DNA from: Chloroflexota bacterium
GTDB lineage: Bacteria; Chloroflexota; UBA6077; JACQUR01
Reading direction: 5' to 3'
Assembly (NCBI GenBank): GCA_016210245.1
Contig: JACQUR010000091.1
Span: 1 to 12,499 of the forward strand
Length of the DNA: 12,499 bases
Part shown: piece by piece, positions 5,974 through 12,499 of the stretch
Layout: each line of letters starts with the position of its first letter
Numbering within the stretch: the stretch's first letter is position 1
Program-made: the position numbers and the translations under genes
Notes under the pieces: model-generated
Told to the model about the DNA's origin: nothing
Database searches by the model: none
The model's input: only the letters and a program-made list of their open reading frames with translations

Positions 5974-7290
5974 CTACTCGCGTCGTCGCCTTCTTCCACG
6001 TGGCACGAAGGTCGGGAGTGCTCGCAGGCTGGGGGCCTGGCGGTCCATGCACTCCTTCACGCGCGGGAGCAGTGGGAAAGTAAAGCCGTTCTCTTGCGCC
6101 TCGGCCCAGGTCGTCTCCCAAGCAGCAAGGACCCGATCGGCGACAGCCGCGAGTCGGCGAAGCGCGGCCACGGTACTGAGCTGGCATGCTTCCATTTGCT
6201 GCCACCAATGCCGTGCGGTGACCTGATCCCACTGCCAGTGTCCGCCGATTGCCATGGCCAGATTACGGCTGAGCCGGTTGTAGACCACGGTGGAGACCAC
6301 GTCATAGAGTGGCGCGAGACGAATCCCGACGGGCGTGTGGAGTAGCGCAATGTTCTTCCCGTGCGCGTCGTTGTTGCCGATGAGCAGATGGAAGGCGGCT
6401 CGCTCCAGAAGCTGCAGCGGGTCACTGCCCTCGATGGAAACACGACGGAGGATGCGGACACCGTCAGCGAGGCCAGGGCCACCGTCATGTTCGTATTTGC
6501 TGGTTGGTCCAACCCCGAGCGCCTGGCAGAGGTCCTCCTGATGGAGGCGCACGCGCCTACCATCCGCCGTAGCCGTCCGGTCATAGCGTCGCACCAGGAG
6601 CAGATCGAGTTCCTTCACACGGCGGATGGAGCACTCGGCGGTGTCAAACCCGGCATGCTGCGCGAGGCGAAGACAGAATGCTTCGTTCTGCATCAACCAT
6701 GGAAATGCTGGACGGCCACTGCCCGTGGTGACGGTTGAGGGCGGCTTGATGATATGGGTGCTCGGCGTCCGTCCTTTGGGCAGACCGATGCGGCCATCGT
6801 CACCAACAACCACGGCGAGCTTGTTCTGGGCTCCAGCCAGGCTAATGCGTATGCCACCCCCTGGGTTCTCGGCGAGTGGTCGCAGGGGCAGCTCATCGAT
6901 CAAGTCGTAGAGCGCGTCGTCGTCCAACCAGTCGATACCCTGGTTGTCCAGCCACGCCGCAAGATCCTTGGGCTCTACGAAGCTGATCGCGCCGGCACAA
7001 TCACCGCCAATCGCGCGCAGCAGCCCGAATGCGTCCCCAAGGTCGAGGCGAAACTGGCGGCAGAGACGCTCGCGAATAGTCTCCTCGGGGAGCAGGCCGT
7101 TGAGGAAGGCCAGAAGCCCATCGCCGCGGTAGGGCTCCTCGCGCACAGGCAGAGCGATGCTGAGGACCGGGGCACCGGCGAACGATGCGAGTAGAGTCTC
7201 GTCATAGCGCAGCGACAAGCCCTTGCGATCATCCTGTTCAAGCCAGCCGATGGGGTAGTCCTGGAACAGGATGCGCAACTGCTGGGTCAC
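5974..7290 (-). CDS. hipA: HipA-family serine/threonine kinase toxin
   Basis: This 438-residue protein is a full-length HipA kinase, the toxin of a type II toxin-antitoxin system; the E. coli enzyme phosphorylates glutamyl-tRNA synthetase and induces persistence. The N-terminal couple domain spans about 5-105 (GWLEQDDRKGLSLRY, LLPEE). The kinase part has SLAGAQNKLAVV with Ser150 in the autophosphorylated loop position, THIIKP, RRYDR, LHQEDLCQALG, the catalytic loop GNNDAHGKN with Asp308, and APLYDVVS with Asp330. All key residues are intact, so it should be active. The GTG start at 7290 overlaps the hipB stop as GTGA; the longer frame to 7854 runs over hipB and is rejected. Base composition looks lower in GC than the flanking metabolic genes, which hints at transfer. 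The C-terminal RRRRRE end recurs at 9887-9905. Confidence 0.93.
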   Translation of the reverse strand: MTQQLRILFQDYPIGWLEQDDRKGLSLRYDETLLASFAGAPVLSIALPVREEPYRGDGLLAFLNGLLPEETIRERLCRQFRLDLGDAFGLLRAIGGDCAGAISFVEPKDLAAWLDNQGIDWLDDDALYDLIDELPLRPLAENPGGGIRISLAGAQNKLAVVVGDDGRIGLPKGRTPSTHIIKPPSTVTTGSGRPAFPWLMQNEAFCLRLAQHAGFDTAECSIRRVKELDLLLVRRYDRTATADGRRVRLHQEDLCQALGVGPTSKYEHDGGPGLADGVRILRRVSIEGSDPLQLLERAAFHLLIGNNDAHGKNIALLHTPVGIRLAPLYDVVSTVVYNRLSRNLAMAIGGHWQWDQVTARHWWQQMEACQLSTVAALRRLAAVADRVLAAWETTWAEAQENGFTFPLLPRVKECMDRQAPSLRALPTFVPRGRRRRRE

Positions 7291-7589
7291 GCTGGCGGCT
7301 CCGTGGAAAGCTGCGGCTCCAGCAACGCTGCGCTTGGGTTTTCCTGTTGGCGCGGCACCAGATACAGGTCCAGCGCCAGCGCGTCCGCTATTCGGAGCAG
7401 CGTGTCGATGGTCACCGGGGCATCCCCAGATTCGGCATGCCGGACCGATCCGCGCGCTACCCCGGCGGCGGCGGAGAGCTCGATCTGGCCGAGGCGCCGT
7501 TGCTTCCGCACCGCTTTGAGGCGTCCCGCCAAGGCTTTCCGTGAGTCCACCCGAAGAGTTGAATCGAATGTGGCCATTGTAATGATCAT
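7287..7589 (-). CDS. hipB: HipB-family XRE antitoxin
   Basis: This is a small helix-turn-helix protein of about 100 residues that neutralises HipA and represses the operon. The XRE domain runs from about LAGRLKAVRKQRRLGQIEL through AGVARGSVRHAESGDAPVT to IDTLLRIADALALDLYLV, followed by a flexible C-terminal tail. The gene ends with TGA overlapping the GTG of hipA by four bases, so the two are coupled. Start choice is uncertain: ATG 7589 has GGTGG five bases upstream, ATG 7577 has none and overlaps an operator-like element, and a TTG at 7613 is also in frame. A 58-bp stretch of its 5' coding region (7510-7567) is repeated at 9910-9967 with one mismatch. Confidence 0.88.
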   Translation of the reverse strand: MIITMATFDSTLRVDSRKALAGRLKAVRKQRRLGQIELSAAAGVARGSVRHAESGDAPVTIDTLLRIADALALDLYLVPRQQENPSAALLEPQLSTEPPA

Positions 7590-7636
7590 AGCGCCACCGG
7601 TAGGCATCTGCAAGCGGAATGGCCATTATAATGGCC
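7571..7636 (-). promoter_or_regulatory. hipBA promoter/operator with two related palindromes
   Basis: A perfect 16-bp palindrome, GGCCATTATAATGGCC, lies at 7621-7636. It contains TATAAT on both strands, so the minus-strand copy (7630-7625) can serve as the hipBA -10 box with a start near 7618. A second, less perfect copy, GGCCATTGTAATGATC, lies at 7572-7587 and covers the hipB start region. The shared core is CATT-RT-AATG. Two spaced palindromes over the promoter and start fit autoregulation by HipB, as known for hipBA operons. No good -35 box is visible. Confidence 0.6.
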
Positions 7637-7708
7637 GTATTGGGCCGGGGCGCGCTGCGCGGCCCGCTGCACGGCCCGGGCGGAGCGGGTTTCAGATTCG
7701 CTGAGCCA

Positions 7709-7775
7709 GGGGGCGGGGCGAGGACGCCCCACCTATCCACCCTCGTGCTAGGCAGGGCGTCCTCGCCCCGCCCCC
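7709..7775. terminator. Perfect 21-bp GC-rich inverted repeat downstream of the ATPase gene
   Basis: Arms 7709-7729 and 7755-7775 (GGGGGCGGGGCGAGGACGCC.. and its complement) are exact, with a 25-base loop. It lies 177 bases beyond the ATPase stop and before the hipBA promoter on the same strand, so it could end the ATPase transcript or insulate hipBA. There is no U-run. The rest of 7614-7951 holds the hipBA promoter and, from 7776 to 7951, nothing I can recognise. Confidence 0.5.
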
Positions 7776-7951
7776 ACCCGGATTCTGCCCGAAAGTGTGT
7801 GTGAGCAGGCGCTACGGTGGACCCCCGGCTAGAGGTGCTGGAACGGTGCGCCAAGCAGATCCCCCGCCTGCCTACGTTCGCGCGGGCCGCGGCGTCGGTG
7901 TGACCTCACTCTCGCGTGGACGACCGGCAAGCGGACGCACGCGCCCTCTCG

Positions 7952-9694
7952 TCAGGCCCGCTGCTGCCTTCGAGCGATGGCATCGCGGATGGCCTGCAAG
8001 TCCTGCATAGTCGACGTGTACATGTCGTTCGTACGGGCGACCTGGACGGCGGCCTGCTCGAAGCCGTAGTACGAGATGAACCATGCCGGTCCTGGTGGTA
8101 GGCTCAGCGCCTTCCTCAGGAAGGCAGCCTTGCGGACCAGGGTAGCGATGTCGCCCGCGGTCGCCCGGTCGGTCGTGCGCTTGACCTCGCCCAGCCACAG
8201 CTCGTCCGTGCCAAAGCAGAGATCGAGTTGCACGCGGGTGGGCTCGGTCTTACCCAGTGTTGCGCCGGTCGGATCGGTCGCCTCCACCGTGGTGACGTCG
8301 TCCACCACGGGCACGCGCGTGAAGACGCCGGGGCGGCCAAACCGCGCGCCGTCGAGCCGCTGCCCCTTGAACGAACGACACAGGTCACGCAGGAAGCCCT
8401 CGCTCAGGTGGCCGTGCATTGAGCGCTCACGACTGTACGCTTCCTCGAACGTCCGGGCGAGGCGGCGCACGGCGTCCGGGGCGAACGCGGCCGGCTGCCG
8501 GGCTTCCGGATCGTTGGCCCGCGCGACCCAGTAGCGGAAGATCGGGTCAGTGAAGCGGTATCTGCCGGGTTCGACATCCTCGACGATCCCCATCCAGGCC
8601 AGGTCGTGTGCGTAGTTGTACAGGGAGGCCATGCCGGTGATCCCCAGGCGGTCCCCGATGTCCGAGAGGCGTGCGGGCTCGTCGAGTACGGCTAGCGCGT
8701 CGACGAAGCCCCGCAAACCCGGCGCGCGGCTGGCGAGGCTGTCGTACATCTCCTTGCAGGCGATGTTGATCTGGCCCTGCGGCTGGAACACGGCGGCCAC
8801 AAACGCGGCGTCGACCATCGCTGGCGATACGGTCTGCTCCAGCCGCCTGGCAGTGTGCGCCGCCTCACGGCACGTCACGTCGGCGTTGAATGGGTGGCCC
8901 CGGGTCAGCCGCTCGACGCGATCGACCGCGCGCGGGGAGGCGACCACACGCTCTTCCTCCCAAACCAACTCGGCGAGACGCTGGGTGTCGGCCGCGTCGA
9001 ACGGGCCGACGGCTTTGACGTCGAAGCGTCCCATCAGGGGACCATGCCCGAGAATGTGCTGGAGGAGGCGCACGCTGGATCCGGTGGCAACCCAGCCAAC
9101 GTGCAACGGGCGCTCGATGTGCGCGCGGATGGTGCCCAGGAGGTGCTCCTGGGCTTCCTCCGTCCGACGGCGTGAGCCGCCGCCGAACGGGGCGTACGTG
9201 GCGAGCGCGACGATGTGCTGGAACTCGTCGGCGAGGACCAGAAACGGCTGCTCCAGCGCCGCGGCGATGGTTTGCGGGAACGTCAGTGCCATCACGAACA
9301 GCGCGTGATTATCCGGGCGGCGCACCGCTGTCGCCGTCTGGGCACGCGCGACGTGCTCGCCGAGTTGTGGGTTGAGCCGCAGGGCGAGGGCGAGCACCGC
9401 CGGGTCGGCCGCGGTCTTGTCCAGGGGCGCGCCGCCATTCCGTCGCGCCACGCCGTTCACTGTGGCGCGGACCATCTCGCGTAGGAACTGCGGAATCGTG
9501 GCCGCCGCGGAATCGATGCCGACGTGCGCCACCGCCAGCGGCGGCGCCTGATCTCGGTAGCGCTCCACGATGCGGCTCTTCCCAATACGACGCACACCGA
9601 CGAACGCGAGATGGCGCTCCGGTCGCCCGGCGATGGCTGCCTGGGCGAGTTGCTCGATCAGGGCGAGTTCGACCAAACGATTGACGAAAGCCAC
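7952..9694 (-). CDS. Archaeal-type ATPase with C-terminal PD-(D/E)XK-like (DUF234-type) domain
   Basis: This 580-residue protein has a STAND/AAA-like ATPase core of the Arch_ATPase type. Walker A is GVRRIGKS (33-40), Walker B is FLVLADE (151-157) and a sensor strand VGWVATGSS lies near 199-207. A winged-helix segment (about 325-380, LSDIGDRLGITGMASLYNY) leads to RYRFTDPIFRYWVA (378-391), a hallmark of this family. The last third has QLDLCFGTDELWLGEVKR, with Asp491 and Glu503-x-Lys505 in a PD-(D/E)XK arrangement, as in DUF234-type domains. The GTG start at 9694 has GGGAGG five bases upstream, and a 78-bp palindrome lies immediately before that. Such genes are common in archaea and in mobile or defence contexts of bacteria, but their function is largely unproven. 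Placement next to hipBA and a rearrangement scar supports an accessory origin. Confidence 0.8.
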   Translation of the reverse strand: MAFVNRLVELALIEQLAQAAIAGRPERHLAFVGVRRIGKSRIVERYRDQAPPLAVAHVGIDSAAATIPQFLREMVRATVNGVARRNGGAPLDKTAADPAVLALALRLNPQLGEHVARAQTATAVRRPDNHALFVMALTFPQTIAAALEQPFLVLADEFQHIVALATYAPFGGGSRRRTEEAQEHLLGTIRAHIERPLHVGWVATGSSVRLLQHILGHGPLMGRFDVKAVGPFDAADTQRLAELVWEEERVVASPRAVDRVERLTRGHPFNADVTCREAAHTARRLEQTVSPAMVDAAFVAAVFQPQGQINIACKEMYDSLASRAPGLRGFVDALAVLDEPARLSDIGDRLGITGMASLYNYAHDLAWMGIVEDVEPGRYRFTDPIFRYWVARANDPEARQPAAFAPDAVRRLARTFEEAYSRERSMHGHLSEGFLRDLCRSFKGQRLDGARFGRPGVFTRVPVVDDVTTVEATDPTGATLGKTEPTRVQLDLCFGTDELWLGEVKRTTDRATAGDIATLVRKAAFLRKALSLPPGPAWFISYYGFEQAAVQVARTNDMYTSTMQDLQAIRDAIARRQQRA

Positions 9695-9707
9695 CTTTGC
9701 CTCCCAT

Positions 9708-9785
9708 CGCCGCCAGGGTGGTATTCTAGGATCAGTTATTCTATGAACCTAGAATAACCGCTCCTAGAATACCATCCTGGCGGCG
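9708..9785. promoter_or_regulatory. 78-bp palindrome with four TATTCTAGG-like words heading the ATPase gene
   Basis: Outer arms 9708-9731 and 9762-9785 pair at 23 of 24 positions; inner arms 9735-9743 and 9750-9758 pair perfectly about the same centre, leaving a 6-base apex (TGAACC). The word TATTCTAGG or TATTCTATG occurs at 9722 and 9737 and, inverted, at 9748-9756 and 9763-9771, the copies in each arm being 15 bases apart. Minus-strand TAGAAT boxes inside could be -10 elements. It ends three bases upstream of the ATPase ribosome site. It could be an operator, a structured leader, or a mobile-element end. Confidence 0.65.
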
Positions 9786-9886
9786 GGCGCGCCACCGTCG
9801 CAATGGCGCAGCCTCGGCTACCGCAGTCGACGGGCCGGGCGCTTTCCGTGCAGGAGTCAGGGGAGGGAGGGGCGGCGCATCCGCAA

Positions 9887-9967
9887 TCTACTCGCGTCGT
9901 CGCCTCCTTACCGCTTTGAGGCGTCCCGCCAATGCTTTCCGTGAGTCCACCCGAAGAGTTGAATCGA
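9887..9967 (-). pseudogene. Collapsed hipBA remnant: hipB 5' end joined to hipA 3' end
   Basis: Bases 9910-9967 match hipB 7510-7567 at 57 of 58 positions, and 9887-9905 match the last 19 bases around the hipA stop (5973-5991) exactly. On the minus strand the join reads in frame, DSTLRVDSRKALAGRLKAV then RRRRRE and TAG, that is the first part of HipB fused to the last residues of HipA. No start codon is present; a TGA lies three codons upstream of the matching region, so it is not expressed as such. It is best explained as a second hipBA copy that lost about 1.5 kb internally. It forms a direct repeat exactly 2400 bp from the intact hipB segment. Confidence 0.75.
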
Positions 9968-10022
9968 CGGATCAAGGCTCCCGGCCGGCCCTTGCCGCGG
10001 CTGGGTGGCAAGCCGTACCCTC

Positions 10023-12413
10023 ATGCTGATGCCCATGCTGGCTCACGATCTGACGGTCCTCGAATTCGATAAGGTGCGCGGGCTGCTGGCCCACCACACC
10101 TCTTTCTCGGCCGGGCACGCGCGGGCGCTCGACCTGGTCCCGTCTGCCGAGGCGGACGAGGTGGAGCGGCGGCAGCAGCTTACGGCTGAGGCGGCCCTGC
10201 TGCGGGAGCTGCGGCCCAACGACGGGCTGGGCGGCGCGCGCGACGTGACGCCGCTGGCCCGACGCGCCAGCCTGGGCGCGGTGCTGCTGCCCAGCGAGCT
10301 GTTGGAGGTGCAGGCCACGGCGCACGTGGCCGCCCGCTGGCAGGCCACGCTCGACAAGCTGGCCCGGCAGCTCCCTACCCTGGCCGAGCTGCGCTTCGGA
10401 CTCTCGGACCACAGCGACCTGGAGGCCGCCATCGCCGCGGCCATCGACGACGGGGGCGAGGTGCTGGACGCGGCCAGCTCGGAGCTGCGCCGCCTGCGGG
10501 CCGAGCTGCGCGCCGCCCAGGAGCGGCTGATGGCCCGCCTGCGCGAGCTCATCACCTCGTCCGGCCAGCGCCAGTGCCTGCAGGAGCCGATCATCACCCA
10601 GCGCAACGGGCGCTACGTGGTGCCGGTCAAGGCCGAGTACAAGACCCAGTTCAAGGGCCTCGTCCACGACCAGTCGGCCAGCGGCGCCACGCTGTTCATG
10701 GAGCCGCTGGCGCTGGTGGAGCTGGGCAACCGCTGTCGCCAGCTCGAGCTCGCGGCGCAGCACGAGGTGGAGCGCATCCTGCAGGCCCTCTCGGCGGCCG
10801 TGGGCCAGCAGGCCGAGGCCCTGGCCCGCAGCGTGGACACGCTGGGCGAGCTCGATTTGCTGCTGGCCCAGGCCCGCCTCGCGGAGGCCATGGCCGCCAC
10901 TCGGCCCGAGATCGTGCCCTTCGATCGCCGGCGGCCTGGCGAGCCGGTAGTGCGCCTGGTGGACGCGCGCCACCCGTTGCTGGGCGGGCACGTGGTGCCC
11001 ATCAGCCTCGAGCTGGGCGCCGACTACGACGTCGTCCTGATCACCGGCCCCAACACCGGCGGCAAGACGGTGGCGCTCAAGACAGTCGGGCTGCTGGCGT
11101 TGATGGCCCAGGCAGGGCTGCAGCTCCCGGCCGCCCCGGGCTCGCGCCTGGCCGTGTTCGAGTCGATCCGGGCCGACGTGGGCGACGAGCAGTCGATCGA
11201 GCAGAGCCTCAGCACCTTCTCGTCCCACATCACCCGGGTGGTCGACATGCTGCGCCACGCCGGGCCGCGCAGCCTGGTGCTGCTGGACGAGTTAGGGGCG
11301 GGCACTGACCCGCTGGAGGGCGCCGCCCTGGCCCGGGCCATCGTCGAGTACCTGCTGGCGCGAGGCACCTACTGCGTGGCCACCACCCACTACTCGGAAC
11401 TCAAGGCCTTCGCCGCGGCCTCGCCCCGGGTGGAGAACGCCTCGGTGGAGTTCGACCTCGAGACCCTGGCCCCCACCTACCGGCTGAGCGTCGGCCTGCC
11501 CGGTCGGAGCAACGCCCTGGCCATCGCCGCGCACCTGGGTATGCCGGCCGAGGTGCTCGGCGCCGCTCAGCGTCTGGTCAACCCCGAGCACGGCGAGCTG
11601 GAGGGGCTGCTGGCCGAGGTGCGGCGCGAGCGGGAGGTGGCCGTGGCCGAGCGAGCGCGGGCTGCCGCCCTGGCGGAGGAGCAAGACCGGCTGCGGCGGC
11701 GGCTGCGGGAGGCGCTGGCCGAGACGGAGCGGCAGCGGCGGGAGGCCTGGCGGCGGGCGCGGGAGGAGTCGGAGGCGCTGCTGTCCGCGCTGCGGCGCGA
11801 GGCGCGGCGCCTGCGCGAGCGCCTGGCGGCGGAGCAGGTCACCCGGCAGCAGGTGGAGGAGGTGGTGCGGGAGGTCGAGCAACTCCAGCCGCTCCCAGCG
11901 CCGCCCGAGCCCGTCTCGGTGGAGCTGCCCGAGGCGGCGGAGCCGGCCGGGCCCCTGGCGGTGGGGGTCGAGGTGCTGGTGCCCAGCCTGGGCGTGGTCG
12001 GGACGGTGCTCGCCCTGGGGTCCAGCCACGTCGAGCTGGAGGTGTCTGGCCGCCGCGTGCGCCTGCCGCTGGAGCGCCTGGCCGCAGCCACGCTGGCCAA
12101 TCGCGCCCAGCGTCGCGCCGAGGCGGGCGCGCCCGAGCGGCTGCTGGCCGCCACCTTCGAGCGCGCGGCCCCGCTCCAGCTCGACCTGCGCGGCAAGCGC
12201 CGCGACGAGGCCGCCTACGAACTGGATGCCTACCTGCACGACGCCTACATGGCCGGCCTGCGCAGCGTGCGCGTCGTCCATGGCCGCGGCACCGGCGCCG
12301 TCCGCCAGGCCGTCCAGGAGCTGCTGGCCACCCACCCCCTGGTGGAGGACTTCGCCTTCGCCGAGGCCCGCGAGGGCGGCGATGGCGCGACCGTGGTCCG
12401 GCTCAGCAGCTAA
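10023..12413 (+). CDS. mutS2: Endonuclease MutS2 (ATPase plus Smr domain)
   Basis: This is a full-length MutS2, 796 residues from this start. The MutS-type core begins with LTVLEFDKVRGLL and passes through a helical lever region to the ATPase: Walker A TGPNTGGKT (about 341-349), DEQSIEQSLSTFSSH, Walker B LVLLDELGAGTDP (about 418-430) and TTHYSELK. A long Arg/Glu/Ala-rich coiled coil, a small beta domain (VEVLVPSLGVVGTVLALG) and a C-terminal Smr nuclease domain follow, with LDLRG (from about 720) and HGRGTGAVR. MutS2 lacks the mismatch-binding domain; in different bacteria it suppresses recombination or acts on collided ribosomes. In-frame starts exist at 10005 (GTG), 10023, 10029 and 10035 (ATG); none has a strong ribosome site, and comparison with B. 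subtilis MutS2 favours the later ones. Confidence 0.95.
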   Translation: MLMPMLAHDLTVLEFDKVRGLLAHHTSFSAGHARALDLVPSAEADEVERRQQLTAEAALLRELRPNDGLGGARDVTPLARRASLGAVLLPSELLEVQATAHVAARWQATLDKLARQLPTLAELRFGLSDHSDLEAAIAAAIDDGGEVLDAASSELRRLRAELRAAQERLMARLRELITSSGQRQCLQEPIITQRNGRYVVPVKAEYKTQFKGLVHDQSASGATLFMEPLALVELGNRCRQLELAAQHEVERILQALSAAVGQQAEALARSVDTLGELDLLLAQARLAEAMAATRPEIVPFDRRRPGEPVVRLVDARHPLLGGHVVPISLELGADYDVVLITGPNTGGKTVALKTVGLLALMAQAGLQLPAAPGSRLAVFESIRADVGDEQSIEQSLSTFSSHITRVVDMLRHAGPRSLVLLDELGAGTDPLEGAALARAIVEYLLARGTYCVATTHYSELKAFAAASPRVENASVEFDLETLAPTYRLSVGLPGRSNALAIAAHLGMPAEVLGAAQRLVNPEHGELEGLLAEVRREREVAVAERARAAALAEEQDRLRRRLREALAETERQRREAWRRAREESEALLSALRREARRLRERLAAEQVTRQQVEEVVREVEQLQPLPAPPEPVSVELPEAAEPAGPLAVGVEVLVPSLGVVGTVLALGSSHVELEVSGRRVRLPLERLAAATLANRAQRRAEAGAPERLLAATFERAAPLQLDLRGKRRDEAAYELDAYLHDAYMAGLRSVRVVHGRGTGAVRQAVQELLATHPLVEDFAFAEAREGGDGATVVRLSS

Positions 12414-12416
12414 ACC

Positions 12417-12499
12417 GAGTCGACAGTCGACAGTCGACAGTCGACAGTCGAGAGAAGCACCGGCAGACCCCGGACTGTCAACTGTCGACTGTCGACTGT
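12417..12499. repeat. Tandem and inverted CGACAGT repeats after mutS2, cut by the window end
   Basis: Four head-to-tail copies of CGACAGT (12421-12448) are followed by a 25-base spacer and inverted copies, ACTGTCA (12474-12480), ACTGTCG twice and a partial ACTGT at the window edge. The two arms can pair into a long hairpin. It begins a few bases after the mutS2 TAA, in the same position relative to a gene end as the other three simple-repeat palindromes, and probably continues past the window. Confidence 0.75.

Noticed and set aside
4717..6345. Long plus-strand frame of 542 residues opposite prpF and hipA
   Set aside because: It is an antisense shadow caused by GC-rich codon bias; His/Arg/Gly-rich with no family features, while the other strand carries clear conserved genes.
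7291..7854. 188-residue N-terminal extension of hipA
   Set aside because: It runs antiphase over hipB and its promoter; the GTG at 7290 overlapping the hipB stop gives the normal HipA length.
9708..9785. Insertion sequence or full transposon ends
   Set aside because: There is no transposase gene and no visible target duplication around the palindrome; a MITE remains possible but unproven.
9972..11258. Minus-strand frames of over 400 residues opposite mutS2
   Set aside because: They mirror the high-GC third positions of mutS2 and contain no recognisable domain.
12421..12499. CRISPR array at the window end
   Set aside because: The units are 7-bp head-to-tail copies with no unique spacers, then inverted copies; this is a simple-repeat palindrome.

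Overview
The window is GC-rich bacterial chromosome with strongly GC-biased third codon positions. The set of housekeeping genes (PlsY, PlsC, CdsA, a MutS2 with a C-terminal Smr domain, a tRNA-Met without an encoded CCA end) together with simple-repeat palindromes at gene ends would suit a Chloroflexota-type genome. That placement is an inference from general style, not from any comparison I could run.

Layout. 24-95 (-) is a tRNA with anticodon CAT and a readable promoter. 176-613 (-) is a DinB-fold protein. 931-1389 (+) is a hotdog acyl-CoA thioesterase, perhaps preceded by a 26-residue coupled ORF. 1446-3764 holds three consecutive steps of phospholipid synthesis: plsY (-), then cdsA and plsC (+). 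PlsY makes lysophosphatidate, PlsC makes phosphatidate and CdsA makes CDP-diacylglycerol. 3782-5895 (-) is a two-gene operon of a PrpF-family isomerase and an isocitrate-lyase/PEP-mutase-family lyase that looks like methylisocitrate or dimethylmalate lyase. 5974-9694 (-) is an accessory segment: a HipBA toxin-antitoxin pair and a large archaeal-type ATPase fused to a PD-(D/E)XK-like domain. 10023-12413 (+) is mutS2.

Two things stand out. First, four inverted repeats built from short simple repeats sit exactly at gene ends (1381-1454, 2986-3061, 3728-3818, 12417-12499). They supply the stop codons, and in one case an identical 11-residue C-terminal tail, of the neighbouring proteins. Two of them separate convergent genes and probably act as bidirectional terminators. 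Second, the accessory segment has clear signs of rearrangement. Upstream of mutS2 lies an 81-bp scar (9887-9967) in which the 5' end of hipB is joined in frame to the 3' end of hipA, which looks like a collapsed second copy of hipBA. The ATPase gene between the scar and the intact hipBA is headed by a 78-bp palindrome with four copies of a TATTCTAGG-like word.

The phospholipid genes, the prpF/lyase pair and mutS2 look like core metabolism and genome maintenance. The hipBA/ATPase block is the mobile or defence-like part and lies directly upstream of the prpF/lyase operon on the same strand, so read-through is possible.
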